Assembly: GCF_030272615.1 (NCBI RefSeq) | Contig: NC_081413.1 | Span: forward strand, 184,809,451-184,873,450 | Direction: 5' to 3' | Source: Cryptomeria japonica | Taxonomy: Eukaryota; Streptophyta; Pinopsida; Cupressales; Cupressaceae | DNA: 64,000 nucleotides | In this document: positions 1 through 11,914 of the stretch, one piece after another | Layout of the letters: every line of letters starts with the position of its first letter | How positions within the stretch are numbered: the first letter of the stretch is position 1 | Program-made: the position numbers and the translations under genes | The notes under the pieces: generated by a model | Seen by the model: the letters and a program-made list of their open reading frames with translations, nothing else | Told to the model about the DNA's origin: nothing | Database searches by the model: none

Positions 1-334
1 GTCGTGCTGATCTGGAATAGATATGCATGCCGGTGCATATCCTGGACCTATTTGCCGGTAACAACAAATATGCAAACCCGAATAAACAATTAACCAAATC
101 ACCAAAACCACATGATTAAATAATGTCTTTGACATAACCAAGTAGTCTCCAAGTCATTCCAAGTGCTGGTGAACAATATAATCTATCGGTGAACCAAATA
201 CCGGTGACTATGCATAAGTCTCTGACTTGCCGGTGAACATAACCAAAATCTCCAAGTGTTGATAAGTGTTGACAAGTGATGATAGGTGTTGACATCAATG
301 ACAAAACCATATTAACATATCCAAAATACCAACA
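1..334 (-). repeat. 3' LTR of copia A (partial)
   Basis: The LTR ends with CCAACA at 329-334, next to the polypurine tract, and matches the right LTR at 5642-5975 closely. Both copies contain the CGTGCTGATCTGGAATAG block. Only about the last third of the roughly 1,040-bp LTR is inside the window. Confidence 0.92.
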
Positions 335-673
335 ATCTCCCCCTTTGGCATTGATGGCAACACAAGATGGAAAAACCATCAAAGTGCCAAAACATAAATG
401 CCAAAAACCAAAAACCAACAATCTCCCAAAGAGATCATTAACCATAAATGAAAACATAGATACAAAGAGTAATCAATCTCTCCAACACTCTCTCCCCAAA
501 GTTACAATCTCTCCCCCAAGGAATAATGTGTTTTTCCATATCAATCTCTCCCCCTTTGACATCAAATGCCAAAGAATTACAAAAACCAATTTCAAATACA
601 AAATACCAACTTATTATACCAACTACTCCCCCTGAGAAGTAGCTCTCCTCATGAAAGCCAAAATAAAACATTT
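335..673 (-). other. Copia A 3' untranslated region with polypurine tract and a second purine tract
   Basis: Read on the minus strand, the terminal tract AAAGGGGGAGAT abuts the LTR at 335-346. It is preceded by GCCATCAATGCCAA, which can fold as a short hairpin. A second purine tract with a similar hairpin lies about 200 bp further inside (545-575), and a shorter one at about 626-633. The terminal tract is the expected plus-strand priming site. A role for the inner copies is inference. No coding frame is supported here. Confidence 0.75.
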
Positions 674-2350
674 CTATGTTAATTCTGTTGGTTGATGATA
701 AACATCAACTGTCTTAGTCTCTATGGGTGGGGGTAGGACTCCAAGTTGCTCTCTGAGATATTCAAAAGTCTCCTTAGGCAAAGGCTTTGTAAAGATATCT
801 GCAATTTGCTCTTTAGTATTCACATAAATCAATTTCATTTCTTTTGCTTCAACATTCTCTTTTAGAAAATTGAATTTGATAGAAACATGTTTAGTCTTAG
901 AGTGAAATATTGGGTTCTTTGATATATCAATTGCTGCCATATTATCACAGTAAATAGTTATAGGCTCCTTGCATTTTACCTTTATGTCCTTCAACATTTG
1001 TTTGATCCATAATACCCATGTAGAGTTAGTTGTTGCTGCAACATATTCTGATTCTGCTGTTGATAGACTTGTACAACTTTGTTTCTTGCTCAACCATGAA
1101 ATTAGTCTGCTACCAAGAAAAAATGCTCCATCGGTGGTTCTTTTTCTGTCATCCACATCTCCTACCCAATTAGCATCTGTGTATGCACATAAGTCAAAAT
1201 TTTCATCTCTAGGATACCATAAACCAAGATTTGTAGTGCCTTGTAGGTACCGGAAAATCCTTTTCACTCTTGATTCATGATTTTCTTTAGGATTACTCTG
1301 AAATCTTGAAACAATACATACTGCATTCATAATATTAGGTCTTGTTTATGTCAAATACAGTAAACCTCCTATCATAGACTTGTATCTAGTCGGATTAATA
1401 GGTGTTGATTCATCCTTCAAAGATAATTTATCAGTTGTAGTCATAGGTGTGATTACCAGTTTATAGTTTTCCATGCCAAATTTCTTTAGTAATTCCTTCA
1501 AGTACTTAGATTGACATAGGATTATACCTTTATCAGTCTGTGAAATCTGCAATCCTAAAAAGAATTTTATCTCTCCAATCATAGACATTTCAAATTCTTG
1601 CTGCATTTTGTTAGAAAAGTCTTAACACAATCCATCTTCTCCTCCAAAGATTATATCATCAACAAAAACTTCAAAACCAAGATGTCATAATTAGTCACTT
1701 TGTAGTATAGATTGTTGTCAGCATTACCTTTAGTGTATCCAAGCTTCAAAAGATATTTGTCCAATCTAGCATACCAAGCTCTAGGAGCTTGTTTTAATCC
1801 ATATAAAGCTTTCCTTAACTTGCAAATCATGTCTTTGTTATCTGTCAAATAAAATCCACCAAGTTGTTCAATATAAAATTCTTATTCAAGATCTCCATTC
1901 AGAAATGCACATTTAACATCCATTTGATATACTTTATAGTTCTTTTGTGCTACAAAAGCCAATAAAAGTCTGACTATCTCAATTCTAGCTAACCAGTGCA
2001 AAGGTTTCATTGTAATCAATTCCTTGTTTCTATGAATATCCCTTACACACTAATCTTGCTTTGTTTCTGATTACCTTACCATCTTAATTAAGTTTATTTT
2101 TGAAAACCCATTTAGTTCCAATTACATTTCTATCTTTAGGTCGGGGAACTAATGACCAAGTGTTATTCCTTTCAATTTGTTCCAATTCATCTTCCATAGC
2201 TTTAATCCAATATTTATCTTCACATGCCTCATTAATTGATGTGGGTTCAATTTGAGAAATAAGACATACCTCTTCATTTGCCAATCTTCCTCTAGTCATA
2301 ACTCCTTGAAATTTGTTTTCAATTATCTGATCTTCAGAATAATTCAATCT
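674..2350 (-). pseudogene. Copia A pol: reverse transcriptase and RNase H (broken)
   Basis: RT (RVT_2 type) begins near 2347 with EDELEQIERNNTW and GTKWVFKNK, continues with KALYGLKQAPRAWYARLDKY (1650-1848), and reaches the catalytic FVDD at about 1650-1664, which lies in a different frame from the preceding block. RNase H (1330-674) shows DANWVGDVDDRKRTT, LSTAESEYVAAT, IYCDN and IFTKPLPK, so the D-E-D residues are visible. In an active element RT copies the RNA and RNase H removes it from the hybrid inside virus-like particles. Breaks include stops near 1340, 1615 and 1855 and several frame changes between 1850 and 2090. It cannot be translated as one protein. Confidence 0.92.
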
Positions 2351-2532
2351 TACATACTAGGGTGTTTTTGCTTGTTGTTGTTCTTCAGTGAATATTGAAT
2401 CTCTAGATGATGCTGGTGTAACTAGATCACCATTCTATACCGGTGTATTCACAGTAGGTTCATTGGTGATTATCTCTATTGCCGGTTTAGAGTCTCTGTA
2501 CCTTGAATTTCCTCTAAACTGTTCATCAATCT

Positions 2533-3500
2533 TCACATTTGCACTCTCAACAATTTTCTGCAATCTCTTGTTAAAACATCTATATGCCTTGCTCTTAGAT
2601 GAATAAGCAAAAAATATTCCTTCATCACTTCTAGGATCAAATTTTCCAATATACTCATCTCTTCTAATATAGCATTTACTTCCAAATATTCTAAAATATT
2701 TAAGAGTAGGAGTATTACCAAACCATAGTTCATGAGGGGTTTTACCGGTTTCACCTCTGATGTGAATTCTATTGAACGTATAAATTGTTGTATTGACTGC
2801 TTCTCTCCAGTATATATATGAGGTATATTTTCTTCTGATATCATACTTCTGGCTGCATCCAAGATAGTTCTATTTTTCCTTTTCACAACTCCATTCTGCT
2901 GTGGTGTCTGGGGTGCTGATAATTGTCTTCTGATCCCATTCACTTCACATAATGTATTAAATTCCTTAGATGTGAATTCACCACCTTAATCTGATCTCAA
3001 ACATTTGATTTTCTTATCGGTTTCATTTTCTACCATCACCTCAAATAGTTTGAATTTCCCAAATGCTTCAGATTTCTCCCTAAGAAAAGTAACCCAGCAC
3101 ATTCTAGAATAGTCATCAATGATTAGCATAAAATACCTATCTCCTTGTATACTTCTAGTTCTTGCTGGACCAAATAAATCAATATGAATTAAATCAAGAA
3201 CATTGTTAGACTTTTTTGGAATACTCTTGAAAGTTGCTCTAACTTGCTTTCCAAATTCACATTCCTTACATACCGGATTGTGAGGTTTAACAATCTTAGG
3301 TAAATCTCTTACCGCCCTAGTAGTAATGATTTTCACAATGCAATCAAAATTTACATGACAAAGTCTCTTATGCCATAACCAACTTTCATCAATATGTGAA
3401 ATTAAACATGCTTTATCATTGTTGTTCAAATGAAAGATATTACCTCTAGTCTGATTACTGGTGGCAATTTCCAAACCAGTTCTGTTTAAGATTTTGCATT
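2533..3500 (-). pseudogene. Copia A integrase (broken)
   Basis: The GAG-pre-integrase segment (ESWLWHKRLCHVNFDCI, H and C ligands visible) is followed by CKECEFGKQ, then the rve core: LIHIDLFGPARTRS carries the first Asp and IKCLRSD the second. A stop follows at about 2985. The core resumes near 2943 with LSAPQTPQQNGVVKRKNRTI, where the usual catalytic Glu in the VERKN-type motif reads Lys. Downstream homology (RDEYIGKFDPRSDEG type) is present but out of frame. Integrase joins the cDNA ends to host DNA. This copy lacks a continuous frame and probably its catalytic Glu. Confidence 0.88.
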
Positions 3501-3519
3501 TACCATTCTTGAATTGTAA

Positions 3520-4890
3520 CTAAAATCCTTTCTCAGCTAATTGACCAACACTCAAAAGATTATTTTTCAAACCTTCAACATAGTAAATATTATCAGTATT
3601 GTGCTTACCATTAAAAGATATAGTTCCTTTTCCTTTGATCAAACAAGCTTTATCATCTCCAAATCTTACTAGACCTCCATTGTATTCTTGAAAGGTTAAG
3701 AATCTACTCTTATCACCAGTCATGTGATGTGAACATCCTGAATCAATAATCCATTCATCCTTATCTTCAACTTAAGCTGCCAAGGCTTTCTCTACTGATT
3801 GAATAGTAGGTACCAGTTGATCTTCTATTATAGCAACAAAAGCCCATCCATTATCTGTTGAATCCTCATCAAAATCATCAGTAACTCCTTCATCAGCATA
3901 ATAACAAGATTTGTCTCTATTATTCTTAAACTTGTATCTCTGATAATCAGGGTTAGGCTTATATGTCCTTTTAGCTTCTTCTCTTAATCTTGCATGTCTA
4001 TCAGGACACCTAGAAGCCATATGACCAATCTTATTATAGTTAAAACATTTAAAAGGTGTTTTACCTTCATACTTACTTCCAATTGGACCTTTAGGCATTT
4101 TCCTTGCAAATAGTGCTTCAAGTTGTTCAAGTTCTTCATTTTCTCTCCTGTTTTCTTTAAGTTCTCTTGCATATAAGACTTTCTAATCAGATTTATCAGA
4201 TAATGATGATGATGTTGCAGATGATTATGATGCTTTGAAAGCTAGATCTATCTTGATAGTAGTAACGTGACCAAATTCCTCAAGTTCAAAAGATGAAAGT
4301 TTTCCAACCAAAGTGTCTTTAGATACTGATGCATTAGGCATTGTTTTTAATTCATTTATAGCAGTAACTTTCATTTTATATGCCGGTGGAAAAGATCTTA
4401 TAACTTTAGAAACAATCTCATCTTCACTTAAGGTTCCTCCACAACATTGTATACCCAAAACAATTTCATTTACTCTTTCCATAAAAGCAGAAATTCTTTC
4501 TTCTTCTTCCATTTTTCAGACTTTCATACCTGACCAAGAAGCATTCATGTTTTGAAATTTTGACTATGGAATCTCCTTCATTCAATGTTTCCATTTTGTC
4601 CCAAATAGCTTTAGTAGTAGACCTATCTGATAATCCCATGACTTGTTGATCTGACAATGCGCTCAAAAGTGCTTTTCTTGCTTTGCAATCATTTTCTTCA
4701 TCTTTAGCCAAGGTTGGTGGATTAGGTTGACCTTGAGTAGGAGCAGTATAGCTGTTATTTATAACATCCCATACATCCTTTCCAATGCAATTCAGATGTG
4801 TCTCCATCCTGATCTTCCATATGCCATAGTTAGTTCCATCAAGTTTCAGACTGTCCTTCCTGAAATAGTTAGAAGATATTGGATCTCCTC
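3520..4890 (-). pseudogene. Copia A gag and protease region (broken)
   Basis: From 4880 leftward there is a UBN2-type gag: GTNYGIWKIR, METHLNCIGKDVWDVI, AIWDKMETLNEGDS, then RVNEIVLGIQCCGG and SFPPAYKMKV. A CCHC knuckle at about 4050 reads CFNYNKIGHMASRC, with the second Cys replaced by Tyr. The aspartic protease signature (DSGCSHHMTGDKS) spans about 3710-3750. The codon matching the E2 gag start reads ATA instead of ATG. The stretch is split over at least four frames. Gag would form the particle and protease would process the polyprotein. Confidence 0.88.
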
Positions 4891-4921
4891 AAGCTGTTAA
4901 ACTTCTGCAAAAAGAGGACTA

Positions 4922-4934
4922 GGCTCTGATACCA
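4922..4934 (-). other. Copia A primer-binding site
   Basis: The plus strand reads GGCTCTGATACCA, so the element strand reads TGGTATCAGAGCC. This is complementary to the 3' end of plant initiator tRNA-Met. It lies two bases inside the 5' LTR, as expected for copia. Confidence 0.93.
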
Positions 4935-4936
4935 AT

Positions 4937-5975
4937 TGTTAGGTCCTGAAGACAACTAAGAGTGGGGGGTGAATCAATTATCCAATAAATTCAACCAAAA
5001 TTAACTTAACCAAAACTTAATGCTTAATGCCGGTAGACACTTTTATCAGTTAATTGCAATATCGATAAAGGTTAATGCATGAAACAGAAAGAAAATAACA
5101 TCCACAACACATAAGACAAATATTTGTCCGTGGAAACCCTGTAAAGGGAAAAAACATGGTGGGAAACCTTAACCACAATCAAATGATACTACTGCAGATA
5201 GTATGTGTGTACAATATGGAGTCTGCACATGCAGAAAGGCCAGCTGCCTAGAGCTCACTGCTCAATCACAAGATGAGAGTCACATTGACTACAATTGGAT
5301 GGTTAAATCCAATGATAATGTACTACATAAAATATCATCTTCATATGCTGGATTGAGTATCAGTTTAGTTCAGATTGCCTTCACAAAAAACTTCCTTCAA
5401 CCTTCAAATGATGTCTACATGTATAGCTCTGCTTATTTTTGCATATACCTTATTTCAATTCTTTTCCAATCGCATATCAATCTCACAAATGAGATCTTAC
5501 ATTTATACCATAACCTAAGACCAATTGAATAGGTTGGCTCACTAAAAGATATTACAATAAAATCAATTACAAATAAATCAATATCTGATGCATGATGTCG
5601 GCTCAATGCATTTACAATAATAATAAATCATCTCCATAACGTGTCGTGCTGATCTGGAATAGATATGCCTGTCGATGCATATGCTGGACCTATTTGCCGG
5701 TAACAACAAATATGCAAACCCAAATAAAAAATTAACCAAATTGCCAAAACCAAGTGATCGAATAATATCTTCGACATAACCAAGTAGTCTCCAAGTCATT
5801 CCAAGTGTCAGTGAACAATATAATCTGTAGGTGAACCAAATACCGGTGACTGTGCATAAGTCTCTGATTGCCGGTGAACATAACCAAAATCTCCAAGTGC
5901 TGATAAGTGTTGATAAGTGATGATAGGTGTTGACATCAATGAGAAAACCATATAAACATATCCAAAATACCAACA
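4937..5975 (-). repeat. 5' LTR of copia A (1,039 bp)
   Basis: The LTR runs from TGTTAGG (4937) to CCAACA (5975), giving TG...CA ends on both strands. A minus-strand TATA box (GTATAAAT) lies at 5501-5508. Downstream of it in the transcribed direction come the conserved block at 5216-5262, with CTGCACATGCAG and GAGCTC, and the block at about 5130-5175 seen in all related LTRs here. About 1 kb is a typical length for this group. Confidence 0.93.
5501..5508 (-). promoter_or_regulatory. TATA box in copia A 5' LTR
   Basis: On the minus strand it reads GTATAAAT, about 470 bp inside the outer LTR end. TATA-like sequences occupy the matching place in the E LTRs (42923-42932, 48564-48572). It probably marks the U3/R border. 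Confidence 0.6.
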
Positions 5976-6360
5976 AATTGTATCCTAAAAAACCATCCAT
6001 GAGCGATAGCATAGAATGGCATGCTATTATATCTATAATGATGTCTATATTGGGCAAAGGAAAGTCATCCTTTGGGAAAGATTTGTTGAGATCCCTAAAA
6101 TTTGTACATACTCTAATGCTCTTATCTAGTTTGGACACAGGTAAAATGTTTGAGATCCACTCTGCATAGTTAATTGGTTAGATGAATCTCATGTCTAACA
6201 GTTTCTTCAATTATGCTTTCACCAGTAGAGCTATGCGTGGATGCATCTTTCTTTGTTTTGGATTTATTGGTTTTGTTCTGCGAGCTATGGATAATTGATG
6301 CATTATCAAATCAGTATCCAATCCTGGCATATTAGTGTAGGACCAAGAAAACTTGATTTG
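5976..6360 (-). pseudogene. Gy1 reverse transcriptase, N-terminal fragment
   Basis: The minus strand between 6138 and 5976 reads RVCTNFRDLNKSFPKDDFPL and LSLMDGFLGYN. These are the hallmark fingers/palm motifs of Ty3/gypsy RT, including the first catalytic Asp region. Copia A is inserted directly after the GYN motif, so the YVDD half lies beyond the left edge. The upstream part (6360-6140) is frame-broken. Such an RT would copy element RNA in particles. This fragment cannot. Confidence 0.9.
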
Positions 6361-6363
6361 TCT

Positions 6364-7690
6364 TTACTTGAAAAACATGATGAAATCTGGTCTTTCTTGC
6401 TCTGTCAATGATGTAGCTAGGTGTATGATCTTTGGTGTTTCTTTAGTGCCAATGTTTCTTGCTTCTATTGGCTCAACTAATATTGGAGATCTTTTCTGAT
6501 AATGTTCAAGAAGAGTGTCAAGTCTCTCATCCTTTGGTGCCTCTGAGAGGTTTTCACCATTAGACCATACACCCTTTCTTTTTACTTTTTCATGATCTAA
6601 TATTGACATTGCATGGTTTTCACCATTAGATCTAGTTTTTTTTATTAATTTTATGACTAAGAGACTTGGCACTCTACTGATTGTAAGCTTCAATATTCAA
6701 TTCACTGGGGGAACTTGTTTCGGGGTAAAAGAACAAAGATAGTGAACAATAGCATCATCATCTAGAAAGGTGGATATATCAAGAGGTTCTTCTTGTTCCC
6801 AATCAATTAGTTTTGGGTATACCAAGGGTAAGGAATAATCTAGTAGGGTAAGGTCAAAGGTAGCAATGGTAATAATGGAAATATTGTTAGGGCATTCAAT
6901 AGTAAAGTCGAGGTCTATGATATTATTCTCCTCAAGATTGTCTATCTTGATTGACATCTAATCGTCCTCACTAGAGTCATCATCAATATGTTGTGATCCA
7001 AATTCAAATGGTCGAAACCTAGAGATTTGTACCTTATAGAGTATAGGTGCATATTCCTGTACTACATCAATGTCTTTTTCTTCACAAGATTGTTTAGAAG
7101 GTGAATCCCATTCCCATTTATTTGAGTTTGTTTCAGAACTAGCTTGTAATCTGAAGATTTTTTCATAAGCATATTTGAGTGGCCTCTTCTTTTATCTCTT
7201 CTTTGTATCCTAATCCTATCTTTTCCCTTATATTGAAGGAAGTAGGTTGTATTGGTTCCACAATGCCTTCTTTTCATTTATCGATAGGACCTTTTCCATC
7301 ATATCCCATCTTTTGCAGGATCTTGAATCGATTACCATATTCATTTGTTGGTAACATGATATTTAAGGCCTCTTCTTTAGATTCATTTTCATCTTTGTAC
7401 AACCATTGTAGGATGTCTTTATCATCAGTTTCATCAACTAGAGTACTCACCTTCACAAATGCACCATCAAAAATCTTGATTGGCTATGAATATTGTTGTC
7501 TGGATGTTGATGGTTGTCCATATGACCTAGGAGAAACTGGTAAATTTGAGAGACATAATGAATGTTCAAAGGAATAATCTCCAATTCCTTTGTCTTTCAA
7601 TTGAATCTTTTTCTCAATTTTTTTTTATAAAGAGGCAAATAGACTTTCATTACTTGAGTAACTAGAAGCAAGAGCCTCCTTGTTATGTGG
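6364..7690 (-). pseudogene. Gy1 polyprotein linker with G-patch-like motif
   Basis: Minus-strand open pieces lie at 6364-6693, 6697-6957, 7062-7277 and 7274-7456, between protease and RT as expected for a Tat-like polyprotein. The piece at 7274-7456 contains RFKILQKMGYDGKGPI, which resembles the G-patch-like segment found between protease and RT in some plant gypsy polyproteins. The 6697-6957 piece is acidic (DLDFTIECPNN, TFLDDDA). No enzyme motif is visible. Assignment to Gy1 rests on order and strand. Confidence 0.62.
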
Positions 7691-7739
7691 TACAATAACA
7701 TCTTGGACTGGTTTTAGATTTTTGTAATATTGAAAGGGG

Positions 7740-8110
7740 TTGGATTTTGCTGAAATTTTAATTTCCTATCCATTATAAGGAAACTTTAGGCATTGGTGGT
7801 ATGTTGATGGTACTTCTTGCATTTCATGAATCCAAGGTCTACCCAAGAGTATGTTGTAAGCTAAGTCTATGTCTAGGACTTGACATATCGTATCTTTTTG
7901 AATCAGTCCTACTCTAATTGGCAACACCATTAGTCATTCAAAGGATCTTTCTTCATCATCATAATCTTTTATGGTGATCTTTCTTTTTGGATCTATTGCA
8001 TTTTCTAAAAATCCCAATGTATGGATAAGAGATAAGGTACATATATTTAAACTAGCTCCTCCATCTACTAGAACAAGTGTAACTTAATGTTTATATATTA
8101 GGACCTCAAT
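7740..8110 (-). pseudogene. Gy1 aspartic protease (broken)
   Basis: The minus strand at about 8090-8040 reads LVDGGASLNICTLS, the aspartic protease active-site loop with DGGA in place of the usual D(S/T)GA, as seen in some plant gypsy proteases. It is followed by IRVG, a [17 protein letters not shown]-type block (the flap and ILGRPW region of retroviral-type proteases, about 7880-7830), and [12 protein letters not shown]. Stops and a frame change interrupt it. The protease would mature Gag-Pol. Confidence 0.78.
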
Positions 8111-8347
8111 ATGAAGAGGAGAATTATGTGGATGATACAAGGATACATTATCTTTCTCAGAAAATGATAGATAGTGAGGTGTAGTTAAATGTCCCACCAT
8201 AGCTTGGAATTGAGTGGTATCCAAATTGGTAGGTTTTGTGGTATCCAGTAGAGCCTTCTCTATAATTTCTTTATGTGCGGGTGATATTTTGAGATTCTCT
8301 AATATGGATATCTATGTTGGAGTCTTTTTTAGTTGATCCACTATGTT

Positions 8348-10034
8348 CTATTGAGTTGGAGGGGGAGATGTTTTGGATGTGGTATCTTTCAAAATGACTT
8401 TAGCTTTCTCTCTTGTAGTCACATTTACTGATTCATTTTCTTGTTTCTCTTTGATTTTGATAACATTAACTTGTGAGTCACATGCTGAAAGGTGATTAAT
8501 CACATTTTCATACACATAGTTTACCTTGCTCCCTTTGTTTGAGGAAGAGGATTCTCCTTTTTCATAGTTTGGAAGAGGATCTTTAAAGGCTCCATGTTCA
8601 TCATTTGTCTTATTTCCCCGAACATTTATATCACCTTTATCTATCAAATCTTTTACCAAATGTTTTAATCTTTGTCAATCATTTGTTCTATGCCCCTTGC
8701 TTCTATGGTAATCATAATAATGTGCGTTATTCCACCATGATGGTTTGACTCTTGGTTGAAAATCTCATGTATCAAGCAATATGAGATTATTAGCAAGGGG
8801 TTCTTTAAAAGTTGATTCAAGTGTCTGCCCCAAAGGTGTGAATTTCCTTCGAGGTGGATTAGGGCTGGTTTTGGTCTATTTTTATCTTTATTGTTTGTGG
8901 GTGTGGTACCTGATAGATTTAGGATGGGCTGTTTTGGTTTCACATTGCATGCACCAACCACACCATTATTAACAATGTTTTTGTTCTTTGTCCAAAATTT
9001 TGATTTATCATTGTTGTTATTGTTGTTAGGGTTATTAGAATAGTTTTCTCCTTCTTTGTAAATACTTATTTCCCCTTTCTTCACCAAGGCTTCCTCAATT
9101 TTGATTCCATTCTCAAAGAGTTTGTTGAAGTTAGGTGGACATTGCAATTGAAGTGCATAGCTTATCTCATCATTTAGGTTGTTGATAAAAATGTCCATCT
9201 TCTCTTGTTTGGGTATGGGTTGAGGATATTTGTTAGATAATTGTCTCCATCTTTGTAAGAAAGTGAGGAAAGGCTCTCCACTTTTGTGTCTTGTGTTTCA
9301 TAGATGAAGGATGGTCACTTCATTTTCAATGTTGTATGAATAGTGAGTGACACATTTATCCACTAATTCTGCAAATGATTTGATACCAGGCATAATTTTG
9401 GAGAGCCATTCCATGGCTTGTCCTCCTAAGTTATTCCGAAATAACCATATCAAGTAAGTGTCATTGTGTGATACCTCCATGCTTGCTGCACAAAACTCTC
9501 TAACATGGTCTTGTGGATCTTTTTTTCCCCTGTATTTTTCATATTTAGGGATTTCAAAATTAGGAGGAAATGGAATTATTTGTAAGCTCCTATCAAAAGG
9601 GTATGGGCATATGTCCTCCAAGGAGTATGTCTTTGTTGTTCCTCTTTACATGTCAAGAATTTGTTATTGGAGATCTTGAATTTGTTGAGTCAAGGCATCT
9701 ATTGGATTGTTATCAACATCCCTTTTCCTTTGATCCTCTTTTAATTTGGTTACATCAAAATCGTCGATTAGTTTAACACCTTGATGTACCAACATGAGGA
9801 AGTATTTTTCTTATTAGATTCTAGGACCTTTTTCATGAACTTATGAAATTTAAGATCTTGTTGCACTTCTTGGATTAATTCATTAGTTATCTCATCTATG
9901 TTCATGTTTATGGGACCTTGATATTTGTGAAAAGGGTTCTCTTCCCTACCTTCCATGGTTGGTTGTGTTTCTCTTTCCTTGTCTTTGAGTTTTTGTTTTT
10001 GAGCTCTATCAATACAGGCATGCAAGTGATTCAA
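8348..10034 (-). pseudogene. Gy1 gag (broken)
   Basis: The core Retrotrans_gag domain at 9621-9298 includes PPNFEIPKYEKYRGKKDPQD, HVREFCAASM and GGQAMEWLSK. After one in-frame TGA it continues as SGEPFLTFLQRWRQLS and IFINNLNDEISYALQLQ (to 8665), then an Asn-rich stretch (NNPNNNNNND). An N-terminal piece (10034-9768, charged, coiled-coil-like) precedes it in another frame. A C-terminal piece lies at 8348-8659. Gag would assemble the capsid. At least two frame changes and one stop make it a pseudogene. Confidence 0.85.
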
Positions 10035-10399
10035 TTGTGAATGTTCTGAAATGTTTTTGATTTCAAATACTTGTTTGTATCAAGTTTACAAATTTGAAAT
10101 AGGAAATTATGGTATTCTCCTATTGATGAGACTATGTGTGTCAAGATGTCAATGAAGTTTCATGATTTAAGATGATAGATCCTGATATTGAAACTTAATT
10201 GATCTGACTGATTTGAATGGATAAACATAGTATTTGATTTGTATGTTTTGAAATGTGTAATTGGGTCACTTGTTAAAATTTGGTCAGTTTTGCTCATAAA
10301 AGGATTTTGTGTTGATGTGAACCAATAGAACATTGAAAAGGGTATTTGAAATAAGTTTTTGATTTTCTACAGAATGTCGAGAAGTTCCCTCTGTTTCAA

Positions 10400-10660
10400 A
10401 TGCACTAGAATAAATGCGCTGATAGAATAGGTATATATGCTACAAAATTTATCAAATGTGCAATAACAATGATCAAATGCGCTACAATAGAGATCAAATG
10501 GCCTACAAAATAGGTCAAAATTACTACAACAAAGGTTAAATGCGCTACAAAATAGGTCAAAAGTGCTACCAAAGAAATCAAATGCGCTACCACAGTGATT
10601 AAATGCACTATAATAGAGGTCAAATGCGCTATAGAATAGGTCAAATGCACTAAAATATGT
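10400..10660. repeat. 21-bp tandem repeat array, copy 1 (about 12 units)
   Basis: Units begin ATGCGCTACAA and end GGTCAA or GATCAA. Most are exactly 21 bp, with about 5 differences each. Because 21 is a multiple of three, the minus strand stays open as a run of AHLI-type heptads. That is a by-product of the period and not evidence of a gene. Confidence 0.9.
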
Positions 10661-11711
10661 GTTTTGGGGAGTTTTCCATATATTTTTTTAAATTTTTAAG
10701 TGATTTTTCTGATCTTTTGACTTTTGATTTCTTTGCAGGATGATTTTATGTTTTTTGACAAAAACATAGTAAGCAAACATGGACAATCAGTAGGCTTAAT
10801 CGAAACATCAAGTGCATGTTCTAGGATCTTTTTAAACCCCAATGATTTCCACATGTTTTGAACAATTGAAGACACATCAACCAGAATCTCCTATTCTCAA
10901 GGGCCACTATAATATCACAACCCACATCTTGGATTTTTCATCAGCTCAAACAACCATGTCACACCCTAGGGTGTGCCCATTTTTTTTTCTTTTCCCAAAA
11001 GTTGATCCAAAGAGAATTTATCCTCAATTGGATCATTTTCTTGGGAGCCTTATGGTGAGTTCTTGGGGCCGGATTCTTCCCCGCCCTTGCATTGTGATAT
11101 TATAACATTTGGTTATTGACTCGGTTGGATTCTACACTTATGACTTGTAGTAAGGGTTTTTGTTTGGTGCATCAATGATAAACTCCCTCAAGAGGCCTCC
11201 CAACCTTTAAAACAAAGGCTTTACGCATCACAAGGATATTGGGGGAGTGATATCAATGAACACTACTGTTGGATGTGACTTTCATCACAACCAAAATTTG
11301 TTTATAGTGGGTTGGAATAGCTTGGCTTTAGTCATTCCCACTTAGGTCATTCCCCTCTCACCTGGCCTTATGGGATACTTGCAAGGGAAGACATTCTAAA
11401 AAATATTATCCTAATGCAATGAATTGAAAGAGTGAGTTTGGCTTTTTGGTCACCCAATTAAGGGGAGAGCATATGCTTATCACTTTACAAGCACAATAGA
11501 CAATGTTCAATTAACCCTTTACTTAAGCTATGCACCTATTTTAAGCATGTAGATAAAAGAGATAAGAAATCATGTTGAAACTCTCCATGTTAGGTCCTAC
11601 AACATTACTATCAGTAGTTTGAATTCTTCTCTGTTTGGTCTCCAATTATCAAAAATTCACCTGCAAAATAGACAAAGACACTATTTAGAAAAATTCAAGC
11701 TTTTATTTCAA

Positions 11712-11914
11712 ATGAGGTAAAATAGAAATTAAATGTGCTAGAAAAGATGTTAAATACTTTATAGAATGCATCAAATGCACAACATAATACATCGAATGCG
11801 CTAAGACAAATATTGAATGCGTTATAAGAACTGTAAATACACAATAATAAAGATTAAATGTGCTAGAGTTTAATTTGAATGCACTAGAGTAAGTTGAATG
11901 CGCTGAAACAAAAT
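11712..11914. repeat. 21-bp tandem repeat array, copy 2 (about 9-10 units)
   Basis: This is the same unit as the array at 10400-10660 but more diverged, with some 19- and 20-bp units. It ends about 50 bp before the Gy1 primer site. Confidence 0.85.

Larger units (their letters stand above)
1..5975 (-). mobile_element. Copia A: Ty1/copia LTR retrotransposon, left end outside window
   Basis: On the minus strand the order is 5' LTR (4937-5975), primer site (4922-4934), gag, protease, integrase, RT, RNase H, polypurine tract (from 335) and 3' LTR (to 334). Integrase lies before RT, which defines Ty1/copia. The last bases of the two LTRs agree around 290-334 and 5931-5975. The element lies inside the RT region of gypsy Gy1, whose frame resumes at 5976. 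The duplication next to the right end would be AATTG (5976-5980), but the left copy is outside the window. Coding frames carry many stops and frameshifts, so this is a dead copy. It belongs to the same broad family as E1 and E2. Confidence 0.93.

Noticed and set aside
10405-10650. Minus-strand 81-residue frame with repeating AHLI/VAHL heptads, like a membrane peptide
   Set aside because: It is the 21-bp tandem array read in phase; hydrophobicity follows from the repeat and no start context or homolog is recognised.
10400-10660. Possible CRISPR-like array
   Set aside because: Repeats are directly adjacent with no spacers, diverged, and in a plant gypsy leader.
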